A stretch of 64,000 nucleotides of DNA, from contig JAJEKV010000023.1 in NCBI GenBank assembly GCA_021234155.1, positions 3,396,801-3,460,800 of the forward strand, read 5' to 3'. Every line of letters starts with the position of its first letter. Position 1 is the stretch's first letter. This stretch comes from Isoetes taiwanensis. Lineage: Eukaryota > Streptophyta > Lycopodiopsida > Isoetales > Isoetaceae. Shown piece by piece: positions 10,847 to 22,525 of the stretch. The notes below the pieces were generated by a model. It saw only the letters and a program-made list of their open reading frames with translations, searched no databases and was not told the origin of the DNA. The position numbers and the translations under genes are program-made.

Positions 10847-13010
10847 TTAAGAAACCTCGTGCACTAAAACATCTTCAACCACTTTCTTTGCAACAGGTCC
10901 CTTGGTTTTTGCTCGTGTACTTCTGCTCAGTCCCTTTGCTTTAGCTCGTTTCATTGGACTCACAGGTGGTTGGAAACGTTTGGGTTTCTGGTTTTTCCTT
11001 CCAACTTTGGTAACCTTGGGTGGTTCTGCAGCTATTGGTGGTTGTATTGGTTCCTCTTGACTTGCTGCAGGTGGTTCCTCTCGTTCTTTCACACTCTTGT
11101 CTGATAAATAAAACCAGTTGTGTTAAGCATAGAGTATGGAGTCAAAATTCTTATCATGTGTACCTGAAGTGACAGTCTGATCCATATGACGAGCATTTTC
11201 TTCTTCTGCTACAACTACTGTACTTGTCTTCTTTTCTTTATCTTGACAACAACAAATAAAAATACAAATACATTAGAAGCCAACAAATACACAAAAAAAA
11301 TACAAATAACAAATGCATTGGTACAAGGAATTTGATTTAAAAATTATTACCTATTTTTTGGGAAACCTTGGAGCGTGTTAGTGGCACCCTTCTAACTTCC
11401 AACTTTGCAGGTAATTTAAACTCAGATTCTTGGTCTTCATTACTCAAGGTATTTTCTAAATTGTTGTCAACATCGACATCATCTACTATTTTCTGAGGCA
11501 CATAATTCATGTACCCTAACTCTAGAAACAGATTTTCAGGGATATTGGCCTTGCACACATGACATTGCAACTTCTCAATGCACAATTGGAAGCAAAATAA
11601 AAGTGGAACTTGTGGCCACAAAACAATCACATCATGCAGTTCATAATCTGAACAAAATGCCATTCCACAAACCAAGCGACCACTCACACCATCGACAAAA
11701 GGCCAATTACGCACATGGATTAATAAAACTTGCACCAACATAATTGTCTCAAGATGTTTCAAGCTAATAAGCATTTCACGTTGCGGATCAACTATGGCCT
11801 CTTTTTTAATGTTTATCGGCATATTCAACCTATTAATTTCTGTTCTATTGCAACTCTGTCATCGCCTCTTCTTTCCTTTTTCAGCGGGGTTAGCAAAGAA
11901 AGGCCTAACCTATTTTCTTCATCACTCAATTGCTTCAAGGCAACTTCTTCTTCGGGAGAAACTCTTTGTAAGATCTTCTATTTTATCTTTTACCTCTTTT
12001 ATATCCTTGCATAGGCAAGAGGCGAGATAGATCAAGGCCCAATAAAACACCATTGGTAGTAATTCTATGTGTTTCTTTCTGTTTTAGCTGTTCCTCTAAC
12101 ACGGTCGATTCGTCACTAAACATATGCATATCTTGCCTCCAAACAAGATAAAGCACAAAAGAAATATGCTTCACACTAGACTCATAACAGTTGCTTCTTT
12201 TATGGTTTGTTCTTTTAGAATGCTGCAAAGAGCTGGCAGCAAATCGTGCCCAATTAATTTTAAAACTACCTGTGTCTGCAAGTGCCCTTCTAGTATGCTG
12301 CCATGCAAACCCTTTGGCAAATTGTGTTCTCGCCTCTTTGTTTTTTAAACCATACTGATAGATTTTAGTTACCAGATCATGAAGCTCATCTGCAAATTGA
12401 GGACGGATTTGATGGAGCTTTATCTTTCCCTCCTTCAAGTCACGGCCGCCACACACTTAAAAAATCATATGTGGTGCATTCATCTTTCCTCAAAGAACTC
12501 GGATCCCTTCCTTCATTAGGCAAGCACCTATACACATTGAATTCTTCTACAGAATTTGCAAACCGCATTATCCGATGCAAAAAAATAAAGCAATCGATTA
12601 AACTGAACCTATCTAAAGTTAATGGAAATTTATGGGCTAATATTCAAAAGAAAAAGCGAGAAAAGGCTTAAAGTAAGGCATGCAAACCTTTCCGGCCATG
12701 TCGCCACTCTCTTGAAAATGAAAAGGCAATGCATAATCCATAGGGCTCAAAACCATGCCCAAATTTTTGGGCGATGCATCCAATGATGGAAATCTGTCAC
12801 TAAGGACAGCCATGATGAAAATCATCTGCTCGGTTGCAGAGATCGAAGCGCCACAGAAAACGTGCTCCGGAGGGCTCGACAATACCCTAAAATTCGAAAT
12901 GTGACGGGCTCGACTAAAAAAAACCCATGTTCAAAAAATTGAGTTCCAGGGTGCTTAGGTGGTGCTTGGCTGGCGCAAATATGCCCCCCACCTGCACGCT
13001 TTGACCCCAA
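10847..13010 (-). pseudogene. Unrecognised multi-exon gene with frame breaks
   Basis: The minus strand holds a coherent gene-like series. The front (13010-12640) includes EHVFCGASISATEQMIFIMA and SLDASPKNLGMVLSPMDYAL. Next is 12590-12000 with RIMRFANSVEEFNVYRCLP and ADELHDLVTKIYQYGLK. Then 11980-11352 carries an acidic coiled stretch and VRNWPFVDGVSGRLVCGMAF plus CHVC. Two small exons follow. Splice sites at the 3' end are good: donor after base 11352, exon 11240-11163, exon 11101-10847, and the reading frame is kept across both introns. The C terminus is rich in Pro, Lys and Arg (KTKGPVAKKVVEDVLVHEVS). Frame breaks occur near 12440, 12005, 11940 and 11835. I cannot name the family. The basic, low-complexity tail suggests nucleic-acid binding, but that is a guess. 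Confidence 0.5.
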
Positions 13011-13537
13011 GATATTATTTAATGGTTAAAGTTCTAGAGTTTAAATATAGCTGAGCCAAGATAGTATTTTTATATTCAAAAGTCAAAGATAAATATAAAA
13101 AGAACTAAAACCAAAATTAGTTTGAAAGGAAAAGGTAAATGTAACTATAATTAAACTATAAAAGAAACGATGGGCATGAATAGTTATTATTGGACGACCA
13201 CTTTTTGTACAAACTACTTTAGCTTTAACTCTAATTCGAATATCTCCTTGACCATGTGAATGCAATCATTTTTGATAGACTGCCCTTGCTTATTGCTTTT
13301 CCTTTGCCAGCACGCCTTGCCATAATTCTACCAGTTCTTAGCACTGAGTGACCCGGTTGGGCGGTGAACTACCAAAGACTAGTTAATGCGTCTGGAACTA
13401 GCTCTGGTTTTGGTGAACTAGGGCTTGACTAAATTGAGTTATTGGTGTAACTCGTATCCTATGTTTATTGGATATGTGCTTATTTGTCTTCTTACTTCAT
13501 ACTTGGATCATTTTGCCATTGCTAACGGTTTTATTCT

Positions 13538-13696
13538 GTGGATTGTGTAGCAAACCTGGATGGTTCACAAGTTATGAGATTATGATTTGTTTGAAGAAGT
13601 CTGGTATTCTAAACTGAGATTATGATTTGTTTGAAGAAGTCTGGTATTCTGTTTAGAAGATATAAAAGGTATGGATCATTGTTGTGAACCATAACA
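13538..13696 (+). repeat. LTR-end copy with internal 37-bp duplication
   Basis: This sequence is similar throughout to 3084-3203 (GTGGATT.TGTAGCAAACC..., AAAAGGTATGGATCATTGTT, ending CCATAACA). It differs by a tandem duplication of about 37 bp (GAGATTATGATTTGTTTGAA...). No primer site follows, so it is a 3' LTR end or a solo fragment. It stops five bases before the miniature LTR element at 13702. Confidence 0.7.
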
Positions 13697-13701
13697 ATAA
13701 A

Positions 13702-14033
13702 TGTTATGCACTAGCACCCCTAGTGATAACCAATGCACCAAAAGGATGGATCCTTCAAGGAAATTATTTTCCAGTGGGCCCCAACCTTTCCAGGCTTTAT
13801 CCCATACCCCATAGACTATATCAATTCCTCCCCCTCTCGGGATGCTTGCCCTCAAGCATATAGAACACACCAATGTTGCCACGAGGAATTGAACCCTGGC
13901 TCTAATACCAAATGTTATGCACTAGCACTTCTAGTGATAACCAATGCATCAAAGGGCGGATCCTTCAAGGAAATCATTTTCCAATAGGCCCCAACCTTTC
14001 CAGGCTTTATCCCAGACCCCATAGACCATATCA
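13702..14033 (-). mobile_element. 332-bp TRIM/SMART-like LTR retrotransposon
   Basis: Two direct repeats of 122 bp (13702-13823) and 121 bp (13913-14033) flank an 89-bp internal segment. On the minus strand each repeat starts TGATAT and ends GCATAACA, the TG...CA ends of an LTR. Immediately inside the upstream LTR is TGGTATTAGAGCCAGGGTTC (13910-13891), a tRNA-Met primer binding site. Immediately before the downstream LTR is a purine tract, CCGAGAGGGGGAGGAAT (13840-13824). It has no coding capacity, so movement would need enzymes in trans. The LTRs differ at roughly a dozen positions. No matching target-site duplication is visible at the ends. Confidence 0.85.
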
Positions 14034-14890
14034 GATGAAAAGACAAATGTTTGCCCCAAGAATATTCCTCTTTAGTAACTCACTCCACCAAATACAAAGG
14101 AGTCAGGAAAGAGAAATGTTCATGGCGAAATGAGAACCTCTCTAAGAGAAAGGTTCTTATAGAGTGCCCATACACTAGACTTGATCTTGAAGGTTTACAA
14201 AAATATTCATATAAAATCAATGGTAAAATAACTAGCCAAACCCTTTCTAGGACTTCATCTATGGCAGTTATAGCCCACATGAAATTCTTGTCAATTATGC
14301 CTTGCCAAAGCCAAGGGTTCAAGTATCAAAAGCTTCATATTCAAACAAAGTAAAACTGTCTTATTAAGATTTTTTTTTATTTTTTTAATTATAATTTTAT
14401 TTTTCTACACGAGATATAGAAAAGGACACAAAAAACCACAACTCGATTTGGAGTCTGTGAAGGAAGATAGAGCCATTCAGACATTACAGGGTCAAAATTG
14501 TCTCTTGTCTTCCTGGCTCCCAGAAAGCAGTTGTGACATAAAAACAACAACTTTTGAAAGGAGATGAATTTTGAGTTCAAATTTGGCATGTAAGTAGTTC
14601 ACTAGGTCCTTCATCAAGCACAATTTCATAAAATAAGAAATTTCGTGATTTTAATCCGGGACGAAATTGTTTTGTAGTCTGTTTTATGACCAATTTTTGA
14701 GCTACTATGGCGCCATTATGTGTATTCGTGCATGTTAAGTGTCATTATTTGGCGCCATTAAAAACATGACAGTATAGAAATTACAGCTAAGAACAAGATT
14801 AATTTTATAACAAGGAAGATTTGCATATCCATCAACACTTAGAGACACGAGCAATGTATGAGCTCGATAAATTTATATACAAAAAATATT
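14034..14890. other. Intergenic, GGCGCCATT motifs
   Basis: No gene seen. TGGCGCCATTA occurs at about 14708 and 14750, about 40 bp apart. The same core recurs inside an intron of the neighbouring gene at about 16619-16636. Confidence 0.4.
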
Positions 14891-16642
14891 ATTTTTACAT
14901 TAGAGGTACACATAATTTACAAGTCTTTTTCCGCTGTATCAGGCTCCTCAGTACTAGCAATAGGATTAGATGGCCCGGCACGTTGATGGAATCAAAATCA
15001 AAAGCATGGGTAGTGAGGTCAGCTTCATTGAGATTGTCGAGGTCGAACTTAGCTTCTTTAATAGCCTTGTAGTCAACATCAACAATCTCAGGTGATTTCG
15101 TTGCTTGGCTTGTTTCTGCATGTTCCTCAACTCCACGTTCAACAGCACCTTGATGCTGGGACACAAGGACTGCATCTAGGATAGGATTTAGCATGCAGTC
15201 TAGCCTACCAAGAATCCCCTTCAGGCACTGTATTTGACTGGATCATATTTGAACACGATGCAGAACCTTCTATGAATCAACACAGCTCTACCAAAAGCAC
15301 CATAAGAGAAGCAATTGAACACTCCTGTACCTGGCTGTACCAACTCCTGCACGAGGTAGGAACAGGTTGCAGGACCCAGCTGACTTCGCATTATGATTTC
15401 TCCGGGCAAGCCTTGCCAACTGTACCTGAATCTGCTGCGAAAGAGTTTTTCAGTCATGGCCTCACTCTCCCCGTCCGCCTCTTCTTTAGTTTGAGTAGGA
15501 ATTGGTGGAAGATGATGTGGGTGATCGGTATAGGAAAACCTGAGGTCAATCTCTTCTACAATAGTCAGAGCAGAGGACTGGATCTTGGTGGCGTAGACGA
15601 GAGTATGCGTTTCCAGCACCCCTATTGGTGCTGGATACTTGTACTCATCATCGTACATGCCAATATAAACTGTGGATCTAGAGTCCAGGTTATCCAACAC
15701 TGAGGAGACAACAAAATTCTGTTCTGGGCATGCGAAGCAAACTATCCAAAAAGATTTTGTATTCGTGTTCTTGATGGCAGTGCCAAAGAACTTGGACAGT
15801 GTCGATTGGTCCCACATTGGAGTTAGACTCCGCGTATCCAAAACAATCAAAGAGGCTGGCACCGGAGGGCATGTGATATGCCCCTTGCTATCAGTGGGCT
15901 CAACCTTATAGCGGAAGTCTTCAGTGGCATCCCTCTGCATAACTTTATTTCTTATGACCCTTGCCCAGGCTGGATGTATGTTTCCAAAAATTCCCTCTTT
16001 GGAAATGCCATCGTTCACCCATTTATTATGCAATGTCCCTATGGCCTTTAAGCTGTCATCGTCAAAGCCTGGCACAGTGGAATAGAAGTCTTCGAAGGAG
16101 GTGAACTTCCTTGGGAAGTTTATCTTGACATACTCAAAAATGTCCTTCTTCAAGAACGCTAATGTTTTTAGAGTTCTAGCCCCCGTCTTGAAGAAGTGGT
16201 CACTGTGTAATCAGTGGAGACCTTAACATATACTTTCTCGTCAAGCACCTCCTGGAATAAGACCTTGCAATCCTCATAGCGCATGCCTCTGAGGCACCGC
16301 AGATAATTATGACTGAAGTAGTCACTATCCTTGGCCCAGACACAGACTATAGGCTGCCCTCTGTTGTCCTTGAGCTTGCCAGTTTTCCATTGGTTCCACA
16401 GGGACTGGAACATCTGAAAGATATCCTCTGGCATAAAGACCCACCAGTTGAAGTCTTTGGGCTGCTTATCACGCATGGTAACTTCGGTTAGAGCCAGATA
16501 CCGTTGAATGCGAAGGACATTTGTTAGCAACGGAATGCAAAAGGCGTCGTAGTGCCATTTCAATAGTAAAACTTAAAACTCATTGTGTACTGAATCCAAG
16601 GAAACCTATAGTCAAGACGTGGCGCCATTGGCGCCATTTCAC

Positions 16643-16670
16643 ATCAAATGGTGCCACGGCACCATTTGAT
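16643..16670. repeat. 28-bp palindrome in an intron
   Basis: ATCAAATGGTGCC and GGCACCATTTGAT are perfect 13-base arms around a two-base centre. The site lies in the 16564-16721 gap between two coding segments, next to GGCGCCATTGGCGCC (16621-16635) and a further AAATGGCACCAT at about 16707. The gap is probably an intron holding a small inverted-repeat element. Confidence 0.7.
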
Positions 16671-18101
16671 TTAAAGACACAAACAAAAACAACCAACGGT
16701 ACTTGAAATGGCACCATAGCGCTATATGAAGTACATATCATACCTTATAAGGTTCCGATTGCATCTGCCCACGGCCCGAAGGATCAGCTTGTCGCAAAGT
16801 GCATACTGGTGCCTCAGGTGGGTGATCTTGTCAATGAAAGGTTCTTTGAAGATAGTCTTCGCCACAATGTCATTCACCTCACAACTGAGTTGCAGGCAGT
16901 CCTGCTCGTTCACCTCTTTCGACAACACCCAGCATGTCCGGTACTCGTATATTTTGGATATCTGCTCCTGGGACTTTGCAGTGCCTAACTTTCTGCAAAC
17001 CAACTGCGCTGCCAGTACCGAGTGATTGCCATTCACTATGTAGTAATGCAACCCCATAAGATCATCCTCTGTTTTCCAAGGAACTAAGTTAGTTGTGTTG
17101 GGGTGGAACGGGATCACGTCGACGGGTGTGAATACCGGGTGAGGATCACACTGGAAAGATTCCAGCAGAGTCTTGATGGTGGTCATAAATTTTATTCAGT
17201 GTCATTTTTGCCGTCTTTCCTCCTTGAACCTTTCCACCTCGAAGCCTTGGGGCACCTCTAACAAGTGTTGGGCTATCTCCAGTTTCATTAATTGGGATGG
17301 CGTAGACCCCTGGACTTGTGGTGCCGAGGTACCCCTCCTCTCTGTCGTGCTTGCAGTGGCACCACCACCAACACCACCACTGCTATTGGCCTCCTGACGC
17401 TATGGAGAGGCCACTGGAATTGCAGGAGGACTAGGCTGTGGATTAGGAGGAGGTTGAGGGCTTCGTCTTGTTTGTTTCTTTGGAGTGCCCTCAACATCTG
17501 ATGTGCCATGCCTATGTTTCAGGCTCTTTGTTTTCTCTTTTCTCTCCTCTCCTTTTTCTTCCTGCCCCTTCCTTGCACTACCTTCCCCTCCTCTTCCTTT
17601 CTTCCTTTCTTCTCCTTCTTGCTAGATTTCTTGCTTCCCTTTCCATTCCTTTCCTTTTGTTTCCCTTCCCCTCCTTGTCCTTCTTTTCCTTTCGATGTTT
17701 TTCTTCAGCTTGTGCTTCTGATTTTTTAACCTCTTCATTAGTATCAGAAGAGGAGTCCTTCTCAGTAGCAGGAACCTCCCTGACAGCACGAATCTGAGTT
17801 TTTTTCTGAGCTCAAAGCCAAGCAGTACCATTAAGCGAGGTGGGTTCTGCGAGTTTAAGGCCTTTACAACTAAAGAAGGAGAATCCTTCGGCTCGTTCAT
17901 TTGATTCCGAAGAATGTTGTATCCCCGTAAAATCTCGGCAGGGCCTTATATGTTTGCCTCTTGGAAGCTCTTGTAAGAGGGAAGAGGCCATCTCTGTCGC
18001 TTAGCAGAGCCACTGACATTGGAAATACTTGCGGACATCATTATTGGATCATAGAACTGCCAAGCAAAGTAATCAGGAATGCTTTGTTAGGCTAGGCTCT
18101 G

Positions 18102-18163
18102 GGGCGTAGTAGGACTCGAACATACACCGTTAGGTGCGTTTTCACCAATTCAACCATAGGCCC
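18102..18163 (-). other. tRNA-like 62-base sequence, probably not functional
   Basis: On the minus strand GGGCCTA pairs with TACGCCC at the other end (six of seven pairs). A D-arm-like GGTTGAATTGGTGAAAACGC and a T-arm-like GTATGTTCGAGTCCTAC are in the right order. The anticodon arm is too short: CACC and GGTG close only four bases. It lies in a likely intron of the ParB-like gene. It could be a decayed tRNA, a tRNA-derived SINE head, or chance. Confidence 0.3.
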
Positions 18164-18835
18164 GCATTGATCGCTACCAGAAGCTAAACAATGTCCTTGC
18201 TTGTTTGGTGTTCCTTGGAGAGCAGCCAAGTGGTTAAAAGCGATATACTGCAAATCCGCTGAATAGAATACTCTATGTGGGTTCGAATGTTGTAGTAAAT
18301 GTTTATCTTTTCGTCCTCTGTGTTCTCAACAACTACGCGGAGCCAGTCCTCACGCCCGTTCTTGAGAGCTATCCTCATGTTAACGATAATTCCCGGCTAG
18401 TAAACTCCTTCTGTGTTGTCGGACATCTCCTTTGTAAGTAAACACAGCTCTCTTCTGGTGTCACCCTTTGAACCCGAAGGGGCAGAAGTGCTCACCCTCA
18501 TTATCTCCATGCACCAGGCCCGTTCATTCAGTAGAACAGACCTCTCAGATTAGAATGTTGTTTCTAAATGCAATATAGCTGAAAACAAAGGATGCACATT
18601 AGGCAAATAGAACGAATAGTCTTACTGGTTTTCAAAACACAAATGCAACTCTTCAGATGCAAATACTTTCATTAGTTGGGCATTACATTTTAGAAAACAG
18701 ATGAACATTCGGTCTCGGAAACAACAATGCGGCTCTCCGCGCGCGCATATGGCGTTCTAAGGCCCATTTGCATCGTGAGGGCCAACACCAGTCAGGCAAC
18801 CAGAAGGCAAGCTGCCTCGTGAGCAACAATGTAGC

Positions 18836-21830
18836 TCACATGATGTAACGTTGCCCAACAATGTAGCTCAACGATTTGATTGATGCATCTAGCATTGCTT
18901 GTCTTCCTCCACCTTCGACTATAGGAGCAATTTTTCGGAAGTCCCTGCAGCTACAAAACACTTTCCACCAAATGGTTGTTCATTGTTACGAATGAACTGT
19001 AAGAGGAGGTTCACCGATTCAATAACTGCCTTGTTCGCCATTAGGAACTCATCCCATATTATAATCTTTGCATCTTTGATAAGATTTGCTTTATCAGATG
19101 TCGAGTTAATCATTGAGTGGATGCCAACATTGTTGTCCATTACGGGGATATAATAATGCTGCAAGCGTTGTCGTTGCAGACGACAAGATAACGCTTTGCT
19201 CGCCACGAACTGACAAACATACTGCATTGAGTAAGAAGGTCTTTCCAGCCCCTGCTTTCCCATCAATGAAGATTGGCATGGGAATTGTGGTTTGCTGGAT
19301 GCACATCTGTATGTGGCCATAAATCTGTGCTTGGTCAATGTTCATGCTGTCATACATCTTTCTCACTTCTGTGGCATATGTTTAGAAGTCCAGGAATTCT
19401 AGGAGTTCCTGCAGGACGAGCTGGGAATTGATAGTAATTCTTGGTAGCCCAAAATTTGTCATGGTTGTACCATGTTGTGTAAGGACGTTTTCTATGGCCA
19501 GTAATGCTTGTTGGCTTGCAAATGTGATATTGCCCTGTGATGATTCATAAAAGTCAAGTATTATCTGCATGTGGAACATATGTCACATTTCTAGTGCTGG
19601 CGTGCCATCTAAAATGAGTAGACTAAAAAGGAACGCAATTGCATTGGTGTTTGGAAGGAGGAAACAACTTCTTGCATAGTAATAATGTGTTCTGTGGTAT
19701 TTTGAAGTAGTCATATTGCTGCAACCACATCTTGATATGTATCATATTGCTCACCATTGTGGTTTTTTAGATCTAGCCACAATCTTAGCGAAGTATGGAG
19801 CAGAAGCTGTCGAAGATAAAAGATCTCTCCATCTTGTGGCATCACTATCTGTATTCGGCATACATCATCTCTTGTTGTTCTTTTCCTTACGACAAAACTG
19901 GGTAAAAGCGGTTGTGCTATTTCTAAGTGTTCATTTGCTGCACCCGTAAATCTGTTCATTGGCAAAAATGTGTATGCTTTATAGTACTCGATATAGGTAA
20001 CATTGCTGAATTCTGGCACACTTGGTCTTAGGAAATATCAGTCGAGTTCTGATGCAGTGTTTGGACTTCGCAGTGAACCTCGTTGTCTTTCTTGAAAGTG
20101 CAATGGAAGACTTAACTCCAGGGTCTTTTTCTGATATATGGATCTGGAACATTCGCCACACACCAGTCCCTTATTTCAGACGTGTCTGTTTGAGATCGTT
20201 GTTGTTGGTCATTTTGAAGATCAGCTTGTTGATTAGCAATTGTCGATGGTGTTTGAAGTGCCGAAACTTGCTCGTGAGAGGCCTGTTATTGCATTTCACG
20301 TCCTTGTTATATGTGGTACTGAACTCTATATGTTCCTTTGTAGATGTAGGCATAAAGATACATAAAGATATGCACTGTTGCAGCAATGTCAACATTGATG
20401 TGACAGTCCAATTGTTTCAGCAGAAAGGGAGAATAGGATACTACATTTGTATCTTTTGCAGTTCTCCTTCAGTATTGCACATACCCTCCTTGAATCTTTA
20501 TGCGTGGACTGCGTGATAGGCCGGGGATGTTTCCATCAGCACACCCGTTTGTTAAGCAGCGTGTAAAATGGTGATGGATCATGTACTTTCTCACGAGTTG
20601 AGCTAAGTTCTCTTCACTCGGAATTTCTGTTGAGATAATAGAGTCTATCATTTCTAATGGTAATTCATGCGATGTTTTGAGGATTAAATGCGCATGCGGT
20701 AATCCCCTCTTTTGAAACTCTATTACATGAATGATGTACAACAGTAATCCAAAATACATATGGAGCAATTTCTTTAACTGTTGCAGCCGAGCATGAAATG
20801 ACCGTACAACTATAGTCGGAACCTCAGCCTACGTTTGGTCAGGCTGCAATGCAGATTGTATCTCTAGCCAGTCAGGGTTTGTTGTCACAGTGATGAAGAG
20901 CATTGAGCATCCCTTGGCCCTTCCAAGTGCAAGAGCATCAACGACTTGTACAGAACACCATGCCCTTGAAACAAGGAATGACAATGAGAGTCTTACTTCC
21001 GTACGACTGGTCTCTTCATCACCAGCAAAATCGTCATCATTCAGATCTGGTGCTCTATTATTATAGCCATTGGTGGCTATGTAGCACAATTTTTCTTCCT
21101 CAACCCTTGAATACATATCTACAATGTACTCACACGTTAATCTCCCCAACAACAGGTACCTATCTTCGCAAATGAGTCTGCACCTATACCAATCAATTTG
21201 CGATAGCCGATGATCATTATGTGGATGCCACCCTAGTGTTCCATGTGGAAATAGAAGAGGATATTGGAGTGGCTCATATTGAGAATCCAGGATACTAATG
21301 TAGATTGGTCGTTCTTCTTTGTGCAACCAAAAAACTGTGCTCTTTGGATTGGCAATAACTATGTTGTTCGCATGAACTATCGCAGCAACTTCTCTCGTTG
21401 TGATGCTACCATTGAGGTTCAACACAGCTGTGTCTGTTTGCATGTCCCTAACTCTCTTGATCAGTCTGCAATATGGATTTATAGTTTGTAAAATTGATCC
21501 TATGTGCAGAATCCAAGGAATAGACAATCTTTGCCTTTCAGCAACGAGCATCCTTTCATTCTCGTCATGCAAATACCGGTGCAGAGGCTGGTCTGGCCTA
21601 GATGTTGGAAATATTTGATGATACGTTCTACCCATTATTGCAACAGACGACGGTGGCTGTAGTTGGCAGATATTTCATGATCTGTTGTTATATTACTTGG
21701 TCTTGCTTCTCGAAATCCAAAACCTACAGGCAAATATCTAGCATGGTCAAGTGCAGATGGAGACAGATCTTGAAGCTTTCCTTTATTTTTATCTTCCTTA
21801 ACTTTTCCTTTTGTTTAGCATCTCCCTGAA
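18836..21830 (-). pseudogene. Helitron Rep/helicase, degraded and truncated
   Basis: The minus strand carries the domains of a plant Helitron protein in order. The N-terminal part reads SPSALDHARYLPVGFGFREA (near 21760). The Helitron-like N domain includes EPLQYPLLFPHGTLGWHPH (near 21240). The Rep centre reads IEFQKRGLPHAHLILK, with the HxH pair (near 20710). GEIFYLRQLL follows near 19830. The PIF1-type helicase has Walker A GKAGAGKTF (near 19255), Walker B IIIWDE (near 19050) and a DFRK...GGRQAMLDAS stretch reached by a frame change near 18950. The later helicase motifs are missing. Stops and frame changes near 21660, 20440 and 18950 make it inactive. Rep would nick and join DNA in rolling-circle transposition. 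Confidence 0.85.
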
Positions 21831-21834
21831 TATG

Positions 21835-21912
21835 TAGCCTGCCATAGTCGGAACCTGCATGCCAGGGCCAATCTAGCCTGCCATAGCAGGAATCTGCATG
21901 CCAGGGCCAATC
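21835..21912 (-). repeat. Two-copy 39-bp tandem repeat
   Basis: TAGCCTGCCATAG(T/C).GGAA.CTGCATGCCAGGGCCAATC occurs twice in succession. It lies just upstream of the Helitron reading frame, in what may be its leader. Confidence 0.85.
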
Positions 21913-22065
21913 CACAACTTCAGAACATTACATTTTCGCTGCCACAAAGCCGATTACCACACAGCCAGGTTACCCCTCTGATCTCGCAATAGCACAGAAA
22001 AATCCTGCCTCCATAAGCATGTCTTCGACAATGCACACTGCCATCGCTCCCATCGTGCAATTTCG

Positions 22066-22086
22066 AAACCCTAACCCTAACCTAAA
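22066..22086 (+). promoter_or_regulatory. Telobox-like AAACCCTAACCCTAACC
   Basis: About 2.5 copies of the plant telomere-type repeat. Such short teloboxes occur in plant promoters. It lies upstream of the Helitron frame on the minus strand, but no link is shown. Confidence 0.35.
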
Positions 22087-22525
22087 TCGAAAACTGTCAA
22101 AAAAAATCCTTTAACCTTGGAAAAAAAAATGTAACCCTTGCTACATATTAGTATTACAAGGTTGTGTTTGTCATATTGTTTTTAAAATTACTAGTTATTA
22201 ACATTTTTTTTTTAATGGTAGATATTAGTTCCAGATATTACAATGAGGCGAATAGCACGAAACAGACGAGGCCCAGGCTCAATATCACGAACGGGAGTCA
22301 TGCAAGCAGAAGGAATCACGTACGAGATAAATCATCCTGCACAAGAAAATGTCGCCGAAATTGAAGAGGCGCAAAACACTTTTCTGTCTTCAATGACTTA
22401 ATAAATTTTTAAATAATATGCTTTTAAAGCGTATGTAATTAAATTACATTATCTTGTTCTTTAATTTTCAAGTTCTATCGTATGTTTGCTTCTCTTAGGG
22501 TCCGAAGGGCCCAAAAACTTTTTTA

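Larger units (their letters stand above)
14895..18560 (-). pseudogene. Multi-exon gene with ParB-like domain and charged linker, degraded
   Basis: Reading down the minus strand, segment 18560-18184 contains LLTKEMSDNTEG, one TAG where Trp fits, and NMRIALKNGREDWLRVVVEN. Segment 18055-17190 contains SISNVSGSAKRQ, LPSYKSFQEA, PSLVVKALNSQNPPRL, then a long Glu/Lys-rich linker. Segment 17186-16722 contains VDVIPFHPN and YYIVNGNHSVLAAQLV, the pattern of ParB/sulfiredoxin-like domains. Segments 16563-16168, 16153-15221 and 15194-14895 continue with MRDKQPKDFNWWVFMPEDIF, AFLKKDIFEYVKINFP and a short acidic tail. Frame breaks lie near 17800, 16190 and 15215. In the ParB superfamily the NGNHR-like box binds nucleotide or DNA; here Arg is replaced by Ser. 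Its role in plants is unknown to me. A partial second copy lies at 26140-27060. Confidence 0.6.

Noticed and set aside
15272..15703. 143-codon plus-strand ORF
   Set aside because: Shadow of the minus-strand ParB-like gene, with no motif of its own.
17468..17797. Plus-strand Ser/Leu/Phe-rich ORFs (109 and 73 codons), like a membrane protein
   Set aside because: They are the antisense of the Glu/Lys-rich linker of the minus-strand ParB-like gene; the mirror case occurs at 26480-26905.
22066..22086. Interstitial telomere
   Set aside because: Only about 2.5 units, so a telobox at most.
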